A stretch of DNA of 13,921 nt from JBBREP01 sp036501845 (GCA_036501845.1 DASXZO010000041.1:1-13921), one strand, 5' to 3'. Positions 1 through 7,733 are shown, counted from the first letter of the stretch. A program made the numbers and translations. The notes: generated by a model from the sequence alone, not told the origin.

Positions 1-1856
1 GTCGCGAGGTCGTCACCGTTGCCAGCGCAGTAACCCGTGCCGACATCGTTGCTGTTGCATCCGGACGTGATGTCGTAATACGGGTCGTGCGGCGTGGGGT
101 CGAGCGCGGACTCGTAGATCGGGTAGTTCGCGTTGCCGAGCGGTGCGCACGCCGACGAACCCGAGCCGCAGATGCTCCCTGCGGACAACAGGTAGGCGTC
201 CTCCTGCGCGAAGAATCCCGCCAGCTCGGGCGCGACGATGCTGGTGCCGCCGTCCGGTTGGAGAGAGCCGTTGAAGTAGATGTTCTGGCCCGTGTCGAAC
301 CAGTCGGCGTTCAGGGAGAGGTCGGGAACGGCGCGCGAACCGCCGCCGCACGGCTCGTTCGCCTGGAACGTCGGCGCCGCGTACTCCGCGCTGCAGCCGC
401 CGCCGGATCCGCCGTCGTTCTGACCGCAGCCCGCGAGACCGCCCGACCAGGCCACCTCGCTGCCGTAGGTGGGGCCTGAGCTGAGCGACAGCTCGGTGCC
501 GCCGGCTCCAACCACGTTCGGGTCGGATGCCGGGAAGCTGACCGCCTTTTCCGAGCAGTCGTCGAACGCGCCACGGTCGCCGCTTGCCGCGACCAGCGTC
601 CATCCTTGGCCCACCATCTCGCTGAAGATCGCGTCTTGTGTGCTCATCTCCGACGCGGGACAGCCATCGATCTCGGTGCAGCTCCAACTTGTGCTGAACA
701 CCCGCGCCTTGTTGTCGGTGACCATCTGGTTGTACATGTCGGTGAACGTGCCGTCGTCGAGGTTGGCGCCGTCGTACAAGTACACCTTCGAGGTGGCTTG
801 GTCGGAGCCGAAGCTGTTCGACGTTGCCGTCGACCACTCGGCGTCCATCGTTCCCTCTCCGTCACAGCACTGCGGCGCGCCGTCGATGTTCACCTCCTGC
901 ACGTTGTACGCGAGGTACGGGTACGCAGTGTGGAACCCGGCGATGTCGTTCGCGTCCTGCGACCCGAACGTCGCGATGGCAATCGAGGTCTGCGCCGGCG
1001 AGTTGCTCGGGTTGGCCAGTGGGTTGCAGCAGTGGCCCTGGCGGTACAGCGCGTTGTAGTCGTACGCCTGCGAGCTGTAGATGTCGGTGGGGTCGTACGC
1101 GCCAGCGGTGATGTTCGGCTTGGCGCCGTGCGCGGCCGACGCGGCGTGCAACGCTGCTCGACTGCCGTTCGCCGCGACGTGCAGACCCGCCGATACCACA
1201 GGACCCGCGACGTACGCCGGGCTCGCCGGCTCACTGACCCCTGCCGACGCGGGATACATGGTCTGCAGACTGCTGAGACCGTCGACCGACTCGATGACGC
1301 CCGCGACGGCCGAAGGGATGACGGGCACTCGATCATTCGCAAAGAAGCTCTGCGCGCCGAGCCGGTACGCGTTGATCTTCACATCGAGCGCGTTCTCGAT
1401 GTTGGCGACGCTCCCGGCCACGTCGACCACAAGCCGATTGGCGAAGAGATGCGTCACCGTGAGGCCGGCCTTGCGAGCCCACGACACGACTGTCTGCTGG
1501 GCTCTCGCGCTCGGGCTGAACCGGTCCGTCCATGCGGCGGGCGTCAGGTACTTGTGGAACTCGGGTGACGACTTGTCCTGGAGCTCGCCGAGAAAGGCCT
1601 GCTCGGCCGGCTTGTTCGGGGTGCGCAATCCGATGGCGAGCCTGATCGTCTGCGACGGCGAGTAGGCGCCGAGGTTGGCCGCCGCCCCTTGGCGTACGGG
1701 CAGCGGGACCGCGGCGAGCGCGGGCACAACGCCGGCAACCTGGACAGGTGGGACTGCCGTGGCATCGGTCGCCGGCAGGATGAACGCGGTCGCCGTGCCG
1801 ATGGCCAGGAGCGCAGCGCCCAGCTGCACGCGACGTCGAGAACTACGAACGCCCAT
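1..1856 (-). CDS. Secreted sedolisin (S53, kumamolisin-like) protease with activation pro-domain; C-terminus cut by window edge
   Basis: Serine-carboxyl endopeptidase, predicted to be exported and to work outside the cell, usually at acidic pH in this family. Reading from ATG at 1856 gives 618 residues with no stop before the left edge. A signal peptide with several arginines and a hydrophobic stretch covers about residues 1-34. A pro-kumamolisin activation domain follows (about 55-192; the FLGELQDKSSPEFHKYLTP stretch is typical). The catalytic domain starts near 225. The visible active-site set is Glu334 and Asp338 (E-x3-D in GEGTMDAEW), Asp427 in ASGDRG as the oxyanion residue, and Ser539 in GGTS. 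A DIT-x-G-x-N stretch near the edge resembles the start of the family's C-terminal calcium site. The catalytic domain has many cysteines, including two adjacent pairs (276-277 and 330-331), which suggests disulfides. A GAGGAG ribosome-binding site lies about 8 bases before the ATG, which supports this start. The enzyme looks intact as far as it is visible. Confidence 0.93.
   Translation of the reverse strand, partial: MGVRSSRRRVQLGAALLAIGTATAFILPATDATAVPPVQVAGVVPALAAVPLPVRQGAAANLGAYSPSQTIRLAIGLRTPNKPAEQAFLGELQDKSSPEFHKYLTPAAWTDRFSPSARAQQTVVSWARKAGLTVTHLFANRLVVDVAGSVANIENALDVKINAYRLGAQSFFANDRVPVIPSAVAGVIESVDGLSSLQTMYPASAGVSEPASPAYVAGPVVSAGLHVAANGSRAALHAASAAHGAKPNITAGAYDPTDIYSSQAYDYNALYRQGHCCNPLANPSNSPAQTSIAIATFGSQDANDIAGFHTAYPYLAYNVQEVNIDGAPQCCDGEGTMDAEWSTATSNSFGSDQATSKVYLYDGANLDDGTFTDMYNQMVTDNKARVFSTSWSCTEIDGCPASEMSTQDAIFSEMVGQGWTLVAASGDRGAFDDCSEKAVSFPASDPNVVGAGGTELSLSSGPTYGSEVAWSGGLAGCGQNDGGSGGGCSAEYAAPTFQANEPCGGGSRAVPDLSLNADWFDTGQNIYFNGSLQPDGGTSIVAPELAGFFAQEDAYLLSAGSICGSGSSACAPLGNANYPIYESALDPTPHDPYYDITSGCNSNDVGTGYCAGNGDDLA
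795..810 (+). repeat. 16-base direct repeat, copy 1 (inside the protease gene)
   Basis: GGCTTGGTCGGAGCCG occurs here within the protease catalytic-domain coding sequence and again, exactly, at 2014-2029 just outside the neighbouring gene. The bases flanking the two copies differ. The unit contains a short GGCT/AGCC inverted pair. Chance or mild GC bias may explain it. Confidence 0.6.
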
Positions 1857-1923
1857 ACTGCCCGCTCCTCCGCAACTCGGTTCGCCCCGCCGGGTCGCCC
1901 GCGTCGCGGCCGGGCCCATCGCT

Positions 1924-1958
1924 CGGTCACACTGGACCATGCCCTGTGACCGCGTCAA
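1924..1958 (-). promoter_or_regulatory. Candidate promoter and operator of the protease gene: 8-base inverted repeat beside a TTGACG -35 box
   Basis: On the minus strand, TTGACG (1958-1953) resembles a -35 box, with a poor -10 candidate (CAGTGT, 1934-1929) 18 bases downstream. Between them and overlapping the -10 lies a perfect inverted repeat: CGGTCACA at 1924-1931 and TGTGACCG at 1945-1952, separated by 13 bases. The half-sites are 21 bases apart centre to centre, close to two helix turns, as expected for a dimeric regulator. The site is 68-96 bases before the protease ATG. The repeat is certain. Its role as operator and promoter is inferred. Confidence 0.35.
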
Positions 1959-1986
1959 CCTTTCCGGACACGGCGAGATCCGACGA

Positions 1987-1998
1987 TGACAGATGTCA
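1987..1998. promoter_or_regulatory. Second dyad (TGACA-N2-TGTCA) upstream of the protease gene
   Basis: TGACAGATGTCA is a perfect 5-2-5 palindrome in the 174-base gap between the protease gene and the gene at 2031. It lies upstream of the candidate -35 box, where an activator or second regulator could bind. Function is inferred only from position and symmetry. Confidence 0.25.
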
Positions 1999-2013
1999 GG
2001 TCGGGCGTGAGAA

Positions 2014-2029
2014 GGCTTGGTCGGAGCCG
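2014..2029 (+). repeat. 16-base direct repeat, copy 2 (just past the stop of the gene at 2031)
   Basis: Exact second copy of the 16-mer found at 795-810. It sits immediately after the stop codon of the minus-strand gene at 2031-3314. The internal GGCT/AGCC pair could form a weak 4-base stem with a 7-base loop in that gene's transcript, but no U-run follows, so it is not a convincing terminator. Confidence 0.55.
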
Positions 2030-2030
2030 T

Positions 2031-3314
2031 TCATACGCGGACGGGGCGACGCGGAGTCATCACGAACGTGGCGCCGGTGCTGATCTTGGTGAGCGACACC
2101 TCGGGCTGTTCGACCGCCGGCTCGGCGCGCTCGTCGACGCCGAGCTCGTAGGCGCAGCGCTCGCCGGGGCGCGGCGCAACCGGGTCCGCGAACGCCCGGC
2201 GGTCGAAGCCTTGCGCCAGTGAGAGCAGCGCACGATCGGCGGCACCCGGCATTGACGCGAGCCACGTGAAGTCGTCGGCTTCGGCAAAGATCGGCGAGTC
2301 GTCGCGCAGCGCGAACCGCACACGATCGCCTTCGAGCTCGATGATGGGGTGCACGTAGGTGCGGGGCCACAACATCGGGTGCACCTGCAGGAGTGCCGCG
2401 AGCCCAGCAGCGCCGTCGCCGAAATCGAAGGCGGCGCGCAGCCGCTCGCCCGTCACGCCGGCGAGGCCCACGGCCATCTGCGCCACCATCCCAATTGCAA
2501 CCTCACCGCCGACCCGTTCCGACACCGCCACACAGAAGCTGCGCAACAACAGATGGCTCTGCAGCGCGATCTCTTGGAGCATCACCACGAGCGCGCGTTG
2601 CGAGAGGTCTTCGAGCGCGAAGTCGGGGTCGAACGGTTGGGAGTAGTCGTCCCAGCCACCGGGCTCCGTGCCCGCGCCGGGGTCGTCGATGCGGCACTGT
2701 GCGGCAAGCGACGCTTCGACCACGGCGAGGTTGGGATGCGCCGACACCGGCGGGTTCGACTCGTCGATCGTGACCGTCCAGTGGCAGTGCGGGTGTTGAT
2801 CGGCGGGCACGCGCGGCGGCCGGTGGATCGGTCGGATCTGTGCACGCGGGTTCGTGGCGACCGCCGTGGCGTCGAAGGTGGGGTCCTCGATGGTGTGGCA
2901 CATGCCGCGCACGTATTCCTCACCCATCGGTTCCACGTCCATCAGCGCGCCGCAGTGCGCGAGAAAGAACTCGCCGTGGTCGTGGTCGTGCACGGTGCAG
3001 CGAAAGTCCATGAAGTGATGCGGCGCGCCGATGTCGAACTGCAGGTTCTTCATGATGGTGTCGACGCCGTCGCCCACGAAGTTCAGCGCCCGTTGCGTGC
3101 GGGCCGAATAGATAGGACTCGCGCCCATCCACTCGTCGATCGCGACCGCCTCCATCTCTTCGCGAGGACGATCGGTGTGCACGAGCGGCATGCCGGCGCG
3201 ATCCTGCAGGTGGCCGTGCAGGAGCCACTCGCGCCCGAGGATCGCAAGCGCCTGGCGCGACAGGTCGACCAGCGCGAAGTCGGGCGCAAATTCGATACAC
3301 GGTCGCTCGGTCAT
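2031..3314 (-). CDS. Uncharacterised His/Cys-rich protein with an internally repeated motif
   Basis: I do not recognise a named family. The 427-residue product has no signal peptide or membrane segment and is probably cytosolic. An open frame continues upstream to 3413, but the ATG at 3314 has a GAGGGG ribosome-binding site about 8 bases before it and opens directly into the conserved-looking region, so it is chosen. Residues 9-36 (FAPDFALVDLS...) and 228-255 (FDPDFALEDLS...) match at about 15 of 28 positions, so the protein looks like two related halves. The first half holds a dense His/Cys stretch: H99, H100, C106, H109, H111, H113, H120, C121, C139, H140, then H174, H176, C177 and H178. 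That invites a metal-binding reading, but no known metal motif is clear. It runs in the same direction as the protease gene, 174 bases away, which probably has its own promoter. It diverges from the acyltransferase gene across about 155 bases. Confidence 0.85.
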   Translation of the reverse strand: MTERPCIEFAPDFALVDLSRQALAILGREWLLHGHLQDRAGMPLVHTDRPREEMEAVAIDEWMGASPIYSARTQRALNFVGDGVDTIMKNLQFDIGAPHHFMDFRCTVHDHDHGEFFLAHCGALMDVEPMGEEYVRGMCHTIEDPTFDATAVATNPRAQIRPIHRPPRVPADQHPHCHWTVTIDESNPPVSAHPNLAVVEASLAAQCRIDDPGAGTEPGGWDDYSQPFDPDFALEDLSQRALVVMLQEIALQSHLLLRSFCVAVSERVGGEVAIGMVAQMAVGLAGVTGERLRAAFDFGDGAAGLAALLQVHPMLWPRTYVHPIIELEGDRVRFALRDDSPIFAEADDFTWLASMPGAADRALLSLAQGFDRRAFADPVAPRPGERCAYELGVDERAEPAVEQPEVSLTKISTGATFVMTPRRPVRV

Positions 3315-3372
3315 CTGGGGACCCCTCTTCGATCGATCGCAGCGACCGTAGTTGTGAAAAATGCCCCCCGGT

Positions 3373-3384
3373 CCCGGTGCCGGG
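3373..3384. promoter_or_regulatory. GC-rich palindrome in the divergent gap 3315-3469
   Basis: CCCGG-TG-CCGGG is a perfect palindrome, nested in a wider CCCCGG/CCGGGG pair (3366-3371 and 3380-3385). It lies between the divergent genes starting at 3314 and 3470, where a shared operator could be. I see no convincing -35/-10 pair on either strand in this gap. In GC-rich DNA this may be chance. Confidence 0.2.
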
Positions 3385-3469
3385 GTGCAGGGTACGCTCA
3401 CGAAGTTGTGCACATGCTCTGCTCGGGTGCGCGACGCTCGTTCTGCCCTGACACCTTTTGGATTGCGAC

Positions 3470-5389
3470 ATGACCCGTGGCGTGAACCATCAGCCGGGGC
3501 TGGACGGAGTGCGGGCCATCGCCATTGTGATGGTGATCCTCTTCCACGGAGGCGTGTCGTGGGCCCAGGGCGGCTACCTCGGCGTCGACGTGTTCATGGT
3601 GCTGAGCGGCTACCTCATCACCGCGATCCTCGTCGACGAGCTTCGCGGCAGGGGTCGGCTCGATCTGCGCAACTTTTACGCCCGCCGCCTGCGCCGCATC
3701 GGCCCTGCCCTCTGCGTGTTGCTCGTCGCCGTGGCTGTGTACGCGGAGTGGTTCGCTCGTCCGATCGAGCTCGTGGGCCTGCGCCGCGACGGCATCGCCG
3801 CGGTGCTGCAGGTGGCCAACTGGCGTTTCGCCTTTCACGGCACGTCGTACTTCAACGCGCTGTCGCCATCGCTGTTGCAACACACCTGGTCGGTGTCGCT
3901 CGAAATGCAGTGGTACCTGGTGTGGCCGCTGGCGATCGGCCTGCTGGTTCGCACCGTGGGCCGGAGCGACCGCGCGCTCGGCGCGGCGGTTGCGTTGCTC
4001 GCGCTCGCGTCGGCCGCGGAGTGCGCGCTGCTGTTCCACCTGGGCGCGTCCGACGCTCGCCTCTACTACGGCAGCGATACGCGCTCGCAGGCGTTGCTCG
4101 TGGGCGCGACCCTCGCGGTAATGCGGCCGAGGTTGATGACATGCATCGAGCGGCACCCGAGGCGGAGGGACCTCGTCGAGTTGATCGGCTTGTTGGGTGC
4201 GGCGGCCCTTACGTGGGTGCTCATCGCCAATCCGTCACGGGCATTGCTCTATCGCGGCGGACTGCTCGTGGTCGCGCTGTCGGCGGGCGCGGTGGTGTTG
4301 TCGGCGTCGCTCACCGGATTCACGGCGCGCGCGTGTTCGATCGCGCCGATCCGCGCCATCGGCCTCATCTCCTACAGCTTGTATCTGTGGCACTGGCCGA
4401 TCGACATCGTGGTCGACAACGCGCGCACGGGGCTCACAGGTTCCGCGCTCCTTGCCGTGCGAACGGCACTCGCGTTCGCGTTCGCGACGGCCTCGTACCT
4501 GCTCGTCGAGAAGCCCGCGCGCAGGCTGCGCACGTCGTCCGGCGCGCGCGTTCGACTCGCTTCGGCGTCCGTGGTGATCGCCGGGGTGCTCGCCGTCTCG
4601 TTCGTCGCTTCAACGGCGGCGGCCCCGGCCGAGCAGCCTTCCGGCACGGTTTCACCGCTCGCGGCGCTGCGCATAGCTGTGCCGATAATCCCGGGCGTGC
4701 CCCGCGTCTACGTGGCGGGCGACTCGCAAGCCTTCAGCGTTGAATGGTGGGGCTCGACCGTGTTCGCGTCCGACCACCGGGCGAACTTCCGCGGGGGAGC
4801 TGAGGTCGGTTGCGGTGTGGTCGACATCGGCGGCCCGAACTGCGTCGAACGCGACCGCGACTGGCGCAGCGCGATGGCGCACTTCAACCCCGATCTCACA
4901 GTTCTCTGGATCGGCGCGTGGGAGGCCACCGACTTCACCATTGATGGGCACACGTACCGGCACGGGACCAAAGCCCACGAGCAGCAAATCGAGCTGGCGC
5001 TCGAATCCGCGGTGCACACGTTCACAGCGCGCGGCGGGAAGGTCGTGCTGCTCGAGGTGCCGTGCTTCGACACCACTGTAGGAAGTAGTGAGAACTTCGG
5101 AACTCGCGACGATCCGCGCACGGTCGATGAAGTGAACGACGCGCAGCGCGCCGTCGCCGCTCGTTTGCCCAATCTCGTGACCTTCATGCCGTGGACGATG
5201 CTGTGCCGCGACAACACACCCGTGACGAAGATCAACGGAGTAGTGATGCGCCCCGACGGCGTGCACTTCCAGTCTGAAGCCGCCGCGGGGATGGTGCTGC
5301 GCCAGCTCATGCCGATCTGGGTCCGCCTCGGTCGGTCGGCCGAGGTCGCGCGGGCGCGACGACCCAGGAGCAAGCAGCCTGGTCGCTGA
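3470..5389 (+). CDS. Membrane acyltransferase (acyltransferase 3, OafA/YrhL type) with C-terminal SGNH domain
   Basis: Integral membrane protein that likely O-acylates (for example acetylates) a cell-surface glycan. The 639-residue product has an N-terminal acyltransferase-3 domain with about 10-11 membrane helices (residues 10-385). It opens with GLDGVRAIA and has the family histidine at H26 in LFHGG, an RRLRRIGPAL stretch and a WSVSLEMQWYLVWPL stretch in which the usual VEEQ reads LEMQ. The outer C-terminal part is an SGNH hydrolase-like domain with Ser419 in AGDSQAF and Asp596/His599 in DGVH, so both the nucleophile and the Asp-His pair are present. ATG at 3470 is preferred over TTG at 3458. 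Neither has a strong ribosome-binding site, only GGA about 8 bases before the ATG. The acceptor molecule cannot be told from sequence. The response-regulator gene starts 49 bases after its stop, so co-transcription is possible. Confidence 0.93.
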   Translation: MTRGVNHQPGLDGVRAIAIVMVILFHGGVSWAQGGYLGVDVFMVLSGYLITAILVDELRGRGRLDLRNFYARRLRRIGPALCVLLVAVAVYAEWFARPIELVGLRRDGIAAVLQVANWRFAFHGTSYFNALSPSLLQHTWSVSLEMQWYLVWPLAIGLLVRTVGRSDRALGAAVALLALASAAECALLFHLGASDARLYYGSDTRSQALLVGATLAVMRPRLMTCIERHPRRRDLVELIGLLGAAALTWVLIANPSRALLYRGGLLVVALSAGAVVLSASLTGFTARACSIAPIRAIGLISYSLYLWHWPIDIVVDNARTGLTGSALLAVRTALAFAFATASYLLVEKPARRLRTSSGARVRLASASVVIAGVLAVSFVASTAAAPAEQPSGTVSPLAALRIAVPIIPGVPRVYVAGDSQAFSVEWWGSTVFASDHRANFRGGAEVGCGVVDIGGPNCVERDRDWRSAMAHFNPDLTVLWIGAWEATDFTIDGHTYRHGTKAHEQQIELALESAVHTFTARGGKVVLLEVPCFDTTVGSSENFGTRDDPRTVDEVNDAQRAVAARLPNLVTFMPWTMLCRDNTPVTKINGVVMRPDGVHFQSEAAAGMVLRQLMPIWVRLGRSAEVARARRPRSKQPGR

Positions 5390-5425
5390 TCCACACTCTC
5401 ATGGACCTCTGAGCGAGCCCGCGGC

Positions 5426-5432
5426 TAACAAT
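5426..5432 (+). promoter_or_regulatory. Candidate -10 element for a leaderless response-regulator transcript
   Basis: TAACAAT lies 6 bases before the GTG start at 5439, in a 49-base gap with no ribosome-binding site before either GTG 5439 or ATG 5445. In actinobacteria a -10 box placed 6-7 bases before a start codon often marks a leaderless mRNA. No good -35 box is seen and the match to TANNNT is imperfect, so this is tentative. Confidence 0.25.
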
Positions 5433-5438
5433 GGTCGC

Positions 5439-6158
5439 GTGTCGATGCGAGCGCCGGTAGGTGCGCCCTCGATCGAGCGGGGTCAACGAGTGCTCGTGGT
5501 CGACGACGACCAGCACACACGCCAGATCATCGCGAGCGCGCTGCGCTTCGCCGGCTTCATGGTCGACCTCGCCCCTGACGGCCGCGCCGCGATCGAACGC
5601 ATCGGCGTGTTCGACCCGGAGCTCGTCGTGCTCGACGTGATGATGCCGAACATCGACGGCATCGAAGCGTGCCGGCGGCTCCGTGCGGGCGGGGTGAACA
5701 CGCCGGTGATCTTCTTGAGCGCCCGCGACAGCACCGAGGACAAGATTGCCGGGCTCGTCGAAGGCGGTGACGACTACCTCACCAAGCCGTTCGACCTCGA
5801 CGAGCTCGTGGTGCGCATCGACGCGGTGCTCAAACGCTCGACCGCGCAGACCGTTGCGCAGCGCCGCGTGCAGTACGACGTGGTGACACTCGACGAAGAC
5901 GCCCATCGAGTGTGGGTCGATGGCGATCTGGTTGCACTCTCGCCCACCGAGTTCCGTCTCATGCGGTACCTGCTCGTGAACTCTGAGCGCGTGGTGTCGA
6001 AGGCGCAGATCCTGAGCCACGTGTGGGGCTACGAGTACGCCGGCGATCCGGGTGTGGTCGAGACGTACGTGTTCTATCTCCGCAAGAAGCTCGGACCACG
6101 AGTGGGCAAGTTGATCCAGACGGTGCGCGGCGTGGGCTACTCGTTGCGAGCGCAGTGA
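5439..6158 (+). CDS. OmpR/PhoB-family DNA-binding response regulator
   Basis: Transcription regulator, cytosolic, switched by phosphorylation from the kinase encoded next. Of 239 residues, about 16-132 form the receiver domain, with acidic residues D22-D24 in VVDDD, phospho-acceptor Asp66 in VVLDVMMP, Ser94 in LSARD and Lys116 in TKPFD. Residues about 145-237 form a winged-helix DNA-binding domain ending in the usual KLIQTVRGVGYSL. All phosphorelay residues are present, so it should be active. The start is GTG 5439 or ATG 5445, and neither has a clear ribosome-binding site. The gene overlaps the kinase gene by 4 bases. Targets are unknown. The flanking acyltransferase and copper genes are both plausible. 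Confidence 0.96.
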   Translation: MSMRAPVGAPSIERGQRVLVVDDDQHTRQIIASALRFAGFMVDLAPDGRAAIERIGVFDPELVVLDVMMPNIDGIEACRRLRAGGVNTPVIFLSARDSTEDKIAGLVEGGDDYLTKPFDLDELVVRIDAVLKRSTAQTVAQRRVQYDVVTLDEDAHRVWVDGDLVALSPTEFRLMRYLLVNSERVVSKAQILSHVWGYEYAGDPGVVETYVFYLRKKLGPRVGKLIQTVRGVGYSLRAQ

Positions 6159-7642
6159 AGACGTTGCTCGGCTCGCGCGTCAACCGGTTCGTGTCGGACC
6201 GCCGGAAGGTGATGGCGGCCGCGCTCGTGCTCACGATGCTCACTGTCGCTGCTATCGGATTCGTCACGGTGCGCACCACACACGACCGGCTGTTCACTCG
6301 CACCGATGCCACACTGCACTCGGAGCTGACGGCCGCGCAGAACGCGGTGAAGTTGTTCTCGCCTTCGCAGCTGCAAAGGCTCTCACACGTGCAGGGCGTG
6401 ATGCCGGGTGAGATCGTGGGCGCGGTGGTCGACTCCAACGGCCAGGTGGTCTGGGAGGCGCCGTCTCCTGCGCGCCGGGCCCGACCTTCAGCGAGCAACA
6501 TCGTGCGGGTGTCGCATTCGTCGGACGCCTTCACGGTGCACGCGCCTGACGGCGCCGCGTACCGAGGTATCGCCGGCCCGATCGCGGCCCACGCGCGACT
6601 CGTGTACCTCACGTCGCTCGCGGGCGTCGATCAAACCTTGCACGACCTCACCGTCACAATCGTGCTGCTCGGCGGCGTCGGCGCGTTGCTCCTCGCGCTC
6701 TTGCTCTGGCGGCTGCTTGCCGCGGCGTCGCGCCCGGTCGACGCGATGATCGAAGTCGCTGCGCAAATCGGCCGCGGCGACCTCAGTGCACGCATCGACG
6801 CCGAGGATCTGCGCGGCGAAGCGGGACGGCTCGCGCGCGCGCTCAACCAGATGGTGGATCGTCTCGATCGCGAAGCCGCGGCCAAAGCTGCGGCCGACGC
6901 GCGCCTGCGCCAGTTCGTGGCTGACGCCAGCCATGAGCTGCGCTCACCGTTGGCGAACATCCGCGGCTACGCGCAGCTGATCCGTATCGGTGCGTCGGAC
7001 GACCCGACGATCGCGGTGCGACGCATCGAGGACGAGACGATCCGCATGAGCGCGCTGGTCGACGACCTGTTGTTGCTCGCTCGCTTCGACCAAGGCCGCG
7101 TGTCGCCACGGGCCCCGCTCGATCTCGTCGAACTGGTGCGCGACGTGGTGGCCGACGCGCGTGTCATCGAACCGGCGCGCTCACTCGAGTTGCGCACCAC
7201 TGCCGACACCGTCGCCGTGCTCGGGAACGCCGAAGAGTTGCGACGCGTCTTTATCAACCTGCTGGCGAACGTGCGCGTGCACACTCCCGCCGCCGCGCCC
7301 TGCACCGTGGTGGTCGACGTCACGCCGGTGGCGGCGTTCGTGTCAGTGACGGATCGCGGGCCCGGGATGACGAGTGGTGACGCGACGAAGGCGTTCGATC
7401 GCTTCTTCCGCTCCGATGCCTCGCGCACCCGCGACTCCGGCGGGAGTGGTCTCGGGTTGTCGATCAGCCAGGCCGTGGTGACCGCCCACGCAGGCTCGAT
7501 CGGCCTCACGAGCAGGCCGGGTACCGGCACGACCGTGGTCGTTGCGCTGCCGCGCGTTGCCGTCACGCCCGAACCCGATGTTGCGGCGGGCGCGGAGCCG
7601 CCGACGACCTCGACCGGCGCGGCGGTTCAAAGACAACTCTGA
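6155..7642 (+). CDS. Two-component sensor histidine kinase, partner of the upstream regulator
   Basis: Membrane sensor that autophosphorylates and passes phosphate to the regulator encoded just before it. GTG at 6155 overlaps the regulator's TGA (GTGA), which indicates translational coupling. A longer open frame from 6023 lies inside the regulator gene and is rejected as a start. The 495-residue product has a first membrane helix near residues 19-38, an outer sensor region of about 125 residues, a second helix near 166-188, a HAMP linker (about 189-240), and a HisKA domain with His260 in ASHELRSPL. An ATPase domain follows with N-box N368/N372 (NLLAN), DRGPGM, FDRFFR and GGSGLGLSIS. The sensor region has several histidines but no cysteine and no recognisable ligand domain, so the signal is unknown. 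It resembles the classical EnvZ/PhoR-like layout. A 214-base gap separates it from the next gene. Confidence 0.96.
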   Translation: MKTLLGSRVNRFVSDRRKVMAAALVLTMLTVAAIGFVTVRTTHDRLFTRTDATLHSELTAAQNAVKLFSPSQLQRLSHVQGVMPGEIVGAVVDSNGQVVWEAPSPARRARPSASNIVRVSHSSDAFTVHAPDGAAYRGIAGPIAAHARLVYLTSLAGVDQTLHDLTVTIVLLGGVGALLLALLLWRLLAAASRPVDAMIEVAAQIGRGDLSARIDAEDLRGEAGRLARALNQMVDRLDREAAAKAAADARLRQFVADASHELRSPLANIRGYAQLIRIGASDDPTIAVRRIEDETIRMSALVDDLLLLARFDQGRVSPRAPLDLVELVRDVVADARVIEPARSLELRTTADTVAVLGNAEELRRVFINLLANVRVHTPAAAPCTVVVDVTPVAAFVSVTDRGPGMTSGDATKAFDRFFRSDASRTRDSGGSGLGLSISQAVVTAHAGSIGLTSRPGTGTTVVVALPRVAVTPEPDVAAGAEPPTTSTGAAVQRQL

Positions 7643-7733
7643 GCTCCCTCGCATCTCACTGAGAGTCAGGTCGGGAAGACGCGGTCGGGCCCCGTGCCGC
7701 GTGGGCCGCCGTGCTCGCGCCACGCCGAAAGTC

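Noticed and set aside
13..837. Long minus-strand open frame (274 codons) rich in Arg, in the protease region
   Set aside because: It is a different frame of the same strand as the sedolisin gene, whose frame shows a signal peptide, pro-domain and all catalytic residues; the Arg-rich product is typical of a GC shadow.
3315..3413. N-terminal extension of the His/Cys-rich protein to an upstream start
   Set aside because: The ATG at 3314 has a ribosome-binding site; the extension is low-complexity and covers the divergent control region.
2349..3473. Plus-strand open frame of 374 codons opposite the His/Cys-rich protein
   Set aside because: Its product is dominated by Arg, Val, His and Asp with no domain; the minus-strand frame has a ribosome-binding site and internal sequence repeats that mark a real protein.
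3361..4743. Plus-strand open frame of 460 codons overlapping the acyltransferase gene
   Set aside because: Arg/Gly-rich shadow; the acyltransferase frame has clear membrane helices and motifs.
6023..6154. N-terminal extension of the histidine kinase
   Set aside because: It lies wholly inside the response-regulator coding sequence, and its translation is not part of any kinase; GTG 6155 with the GTGA overlap is the natural start.
7643..7733. Terminator after the kinase gene (CTCTGAG and CTGAGAG stretches)
   Set aside because: The arms do not pair as an inverted repeat beyond about four bases, and no T-run follows.
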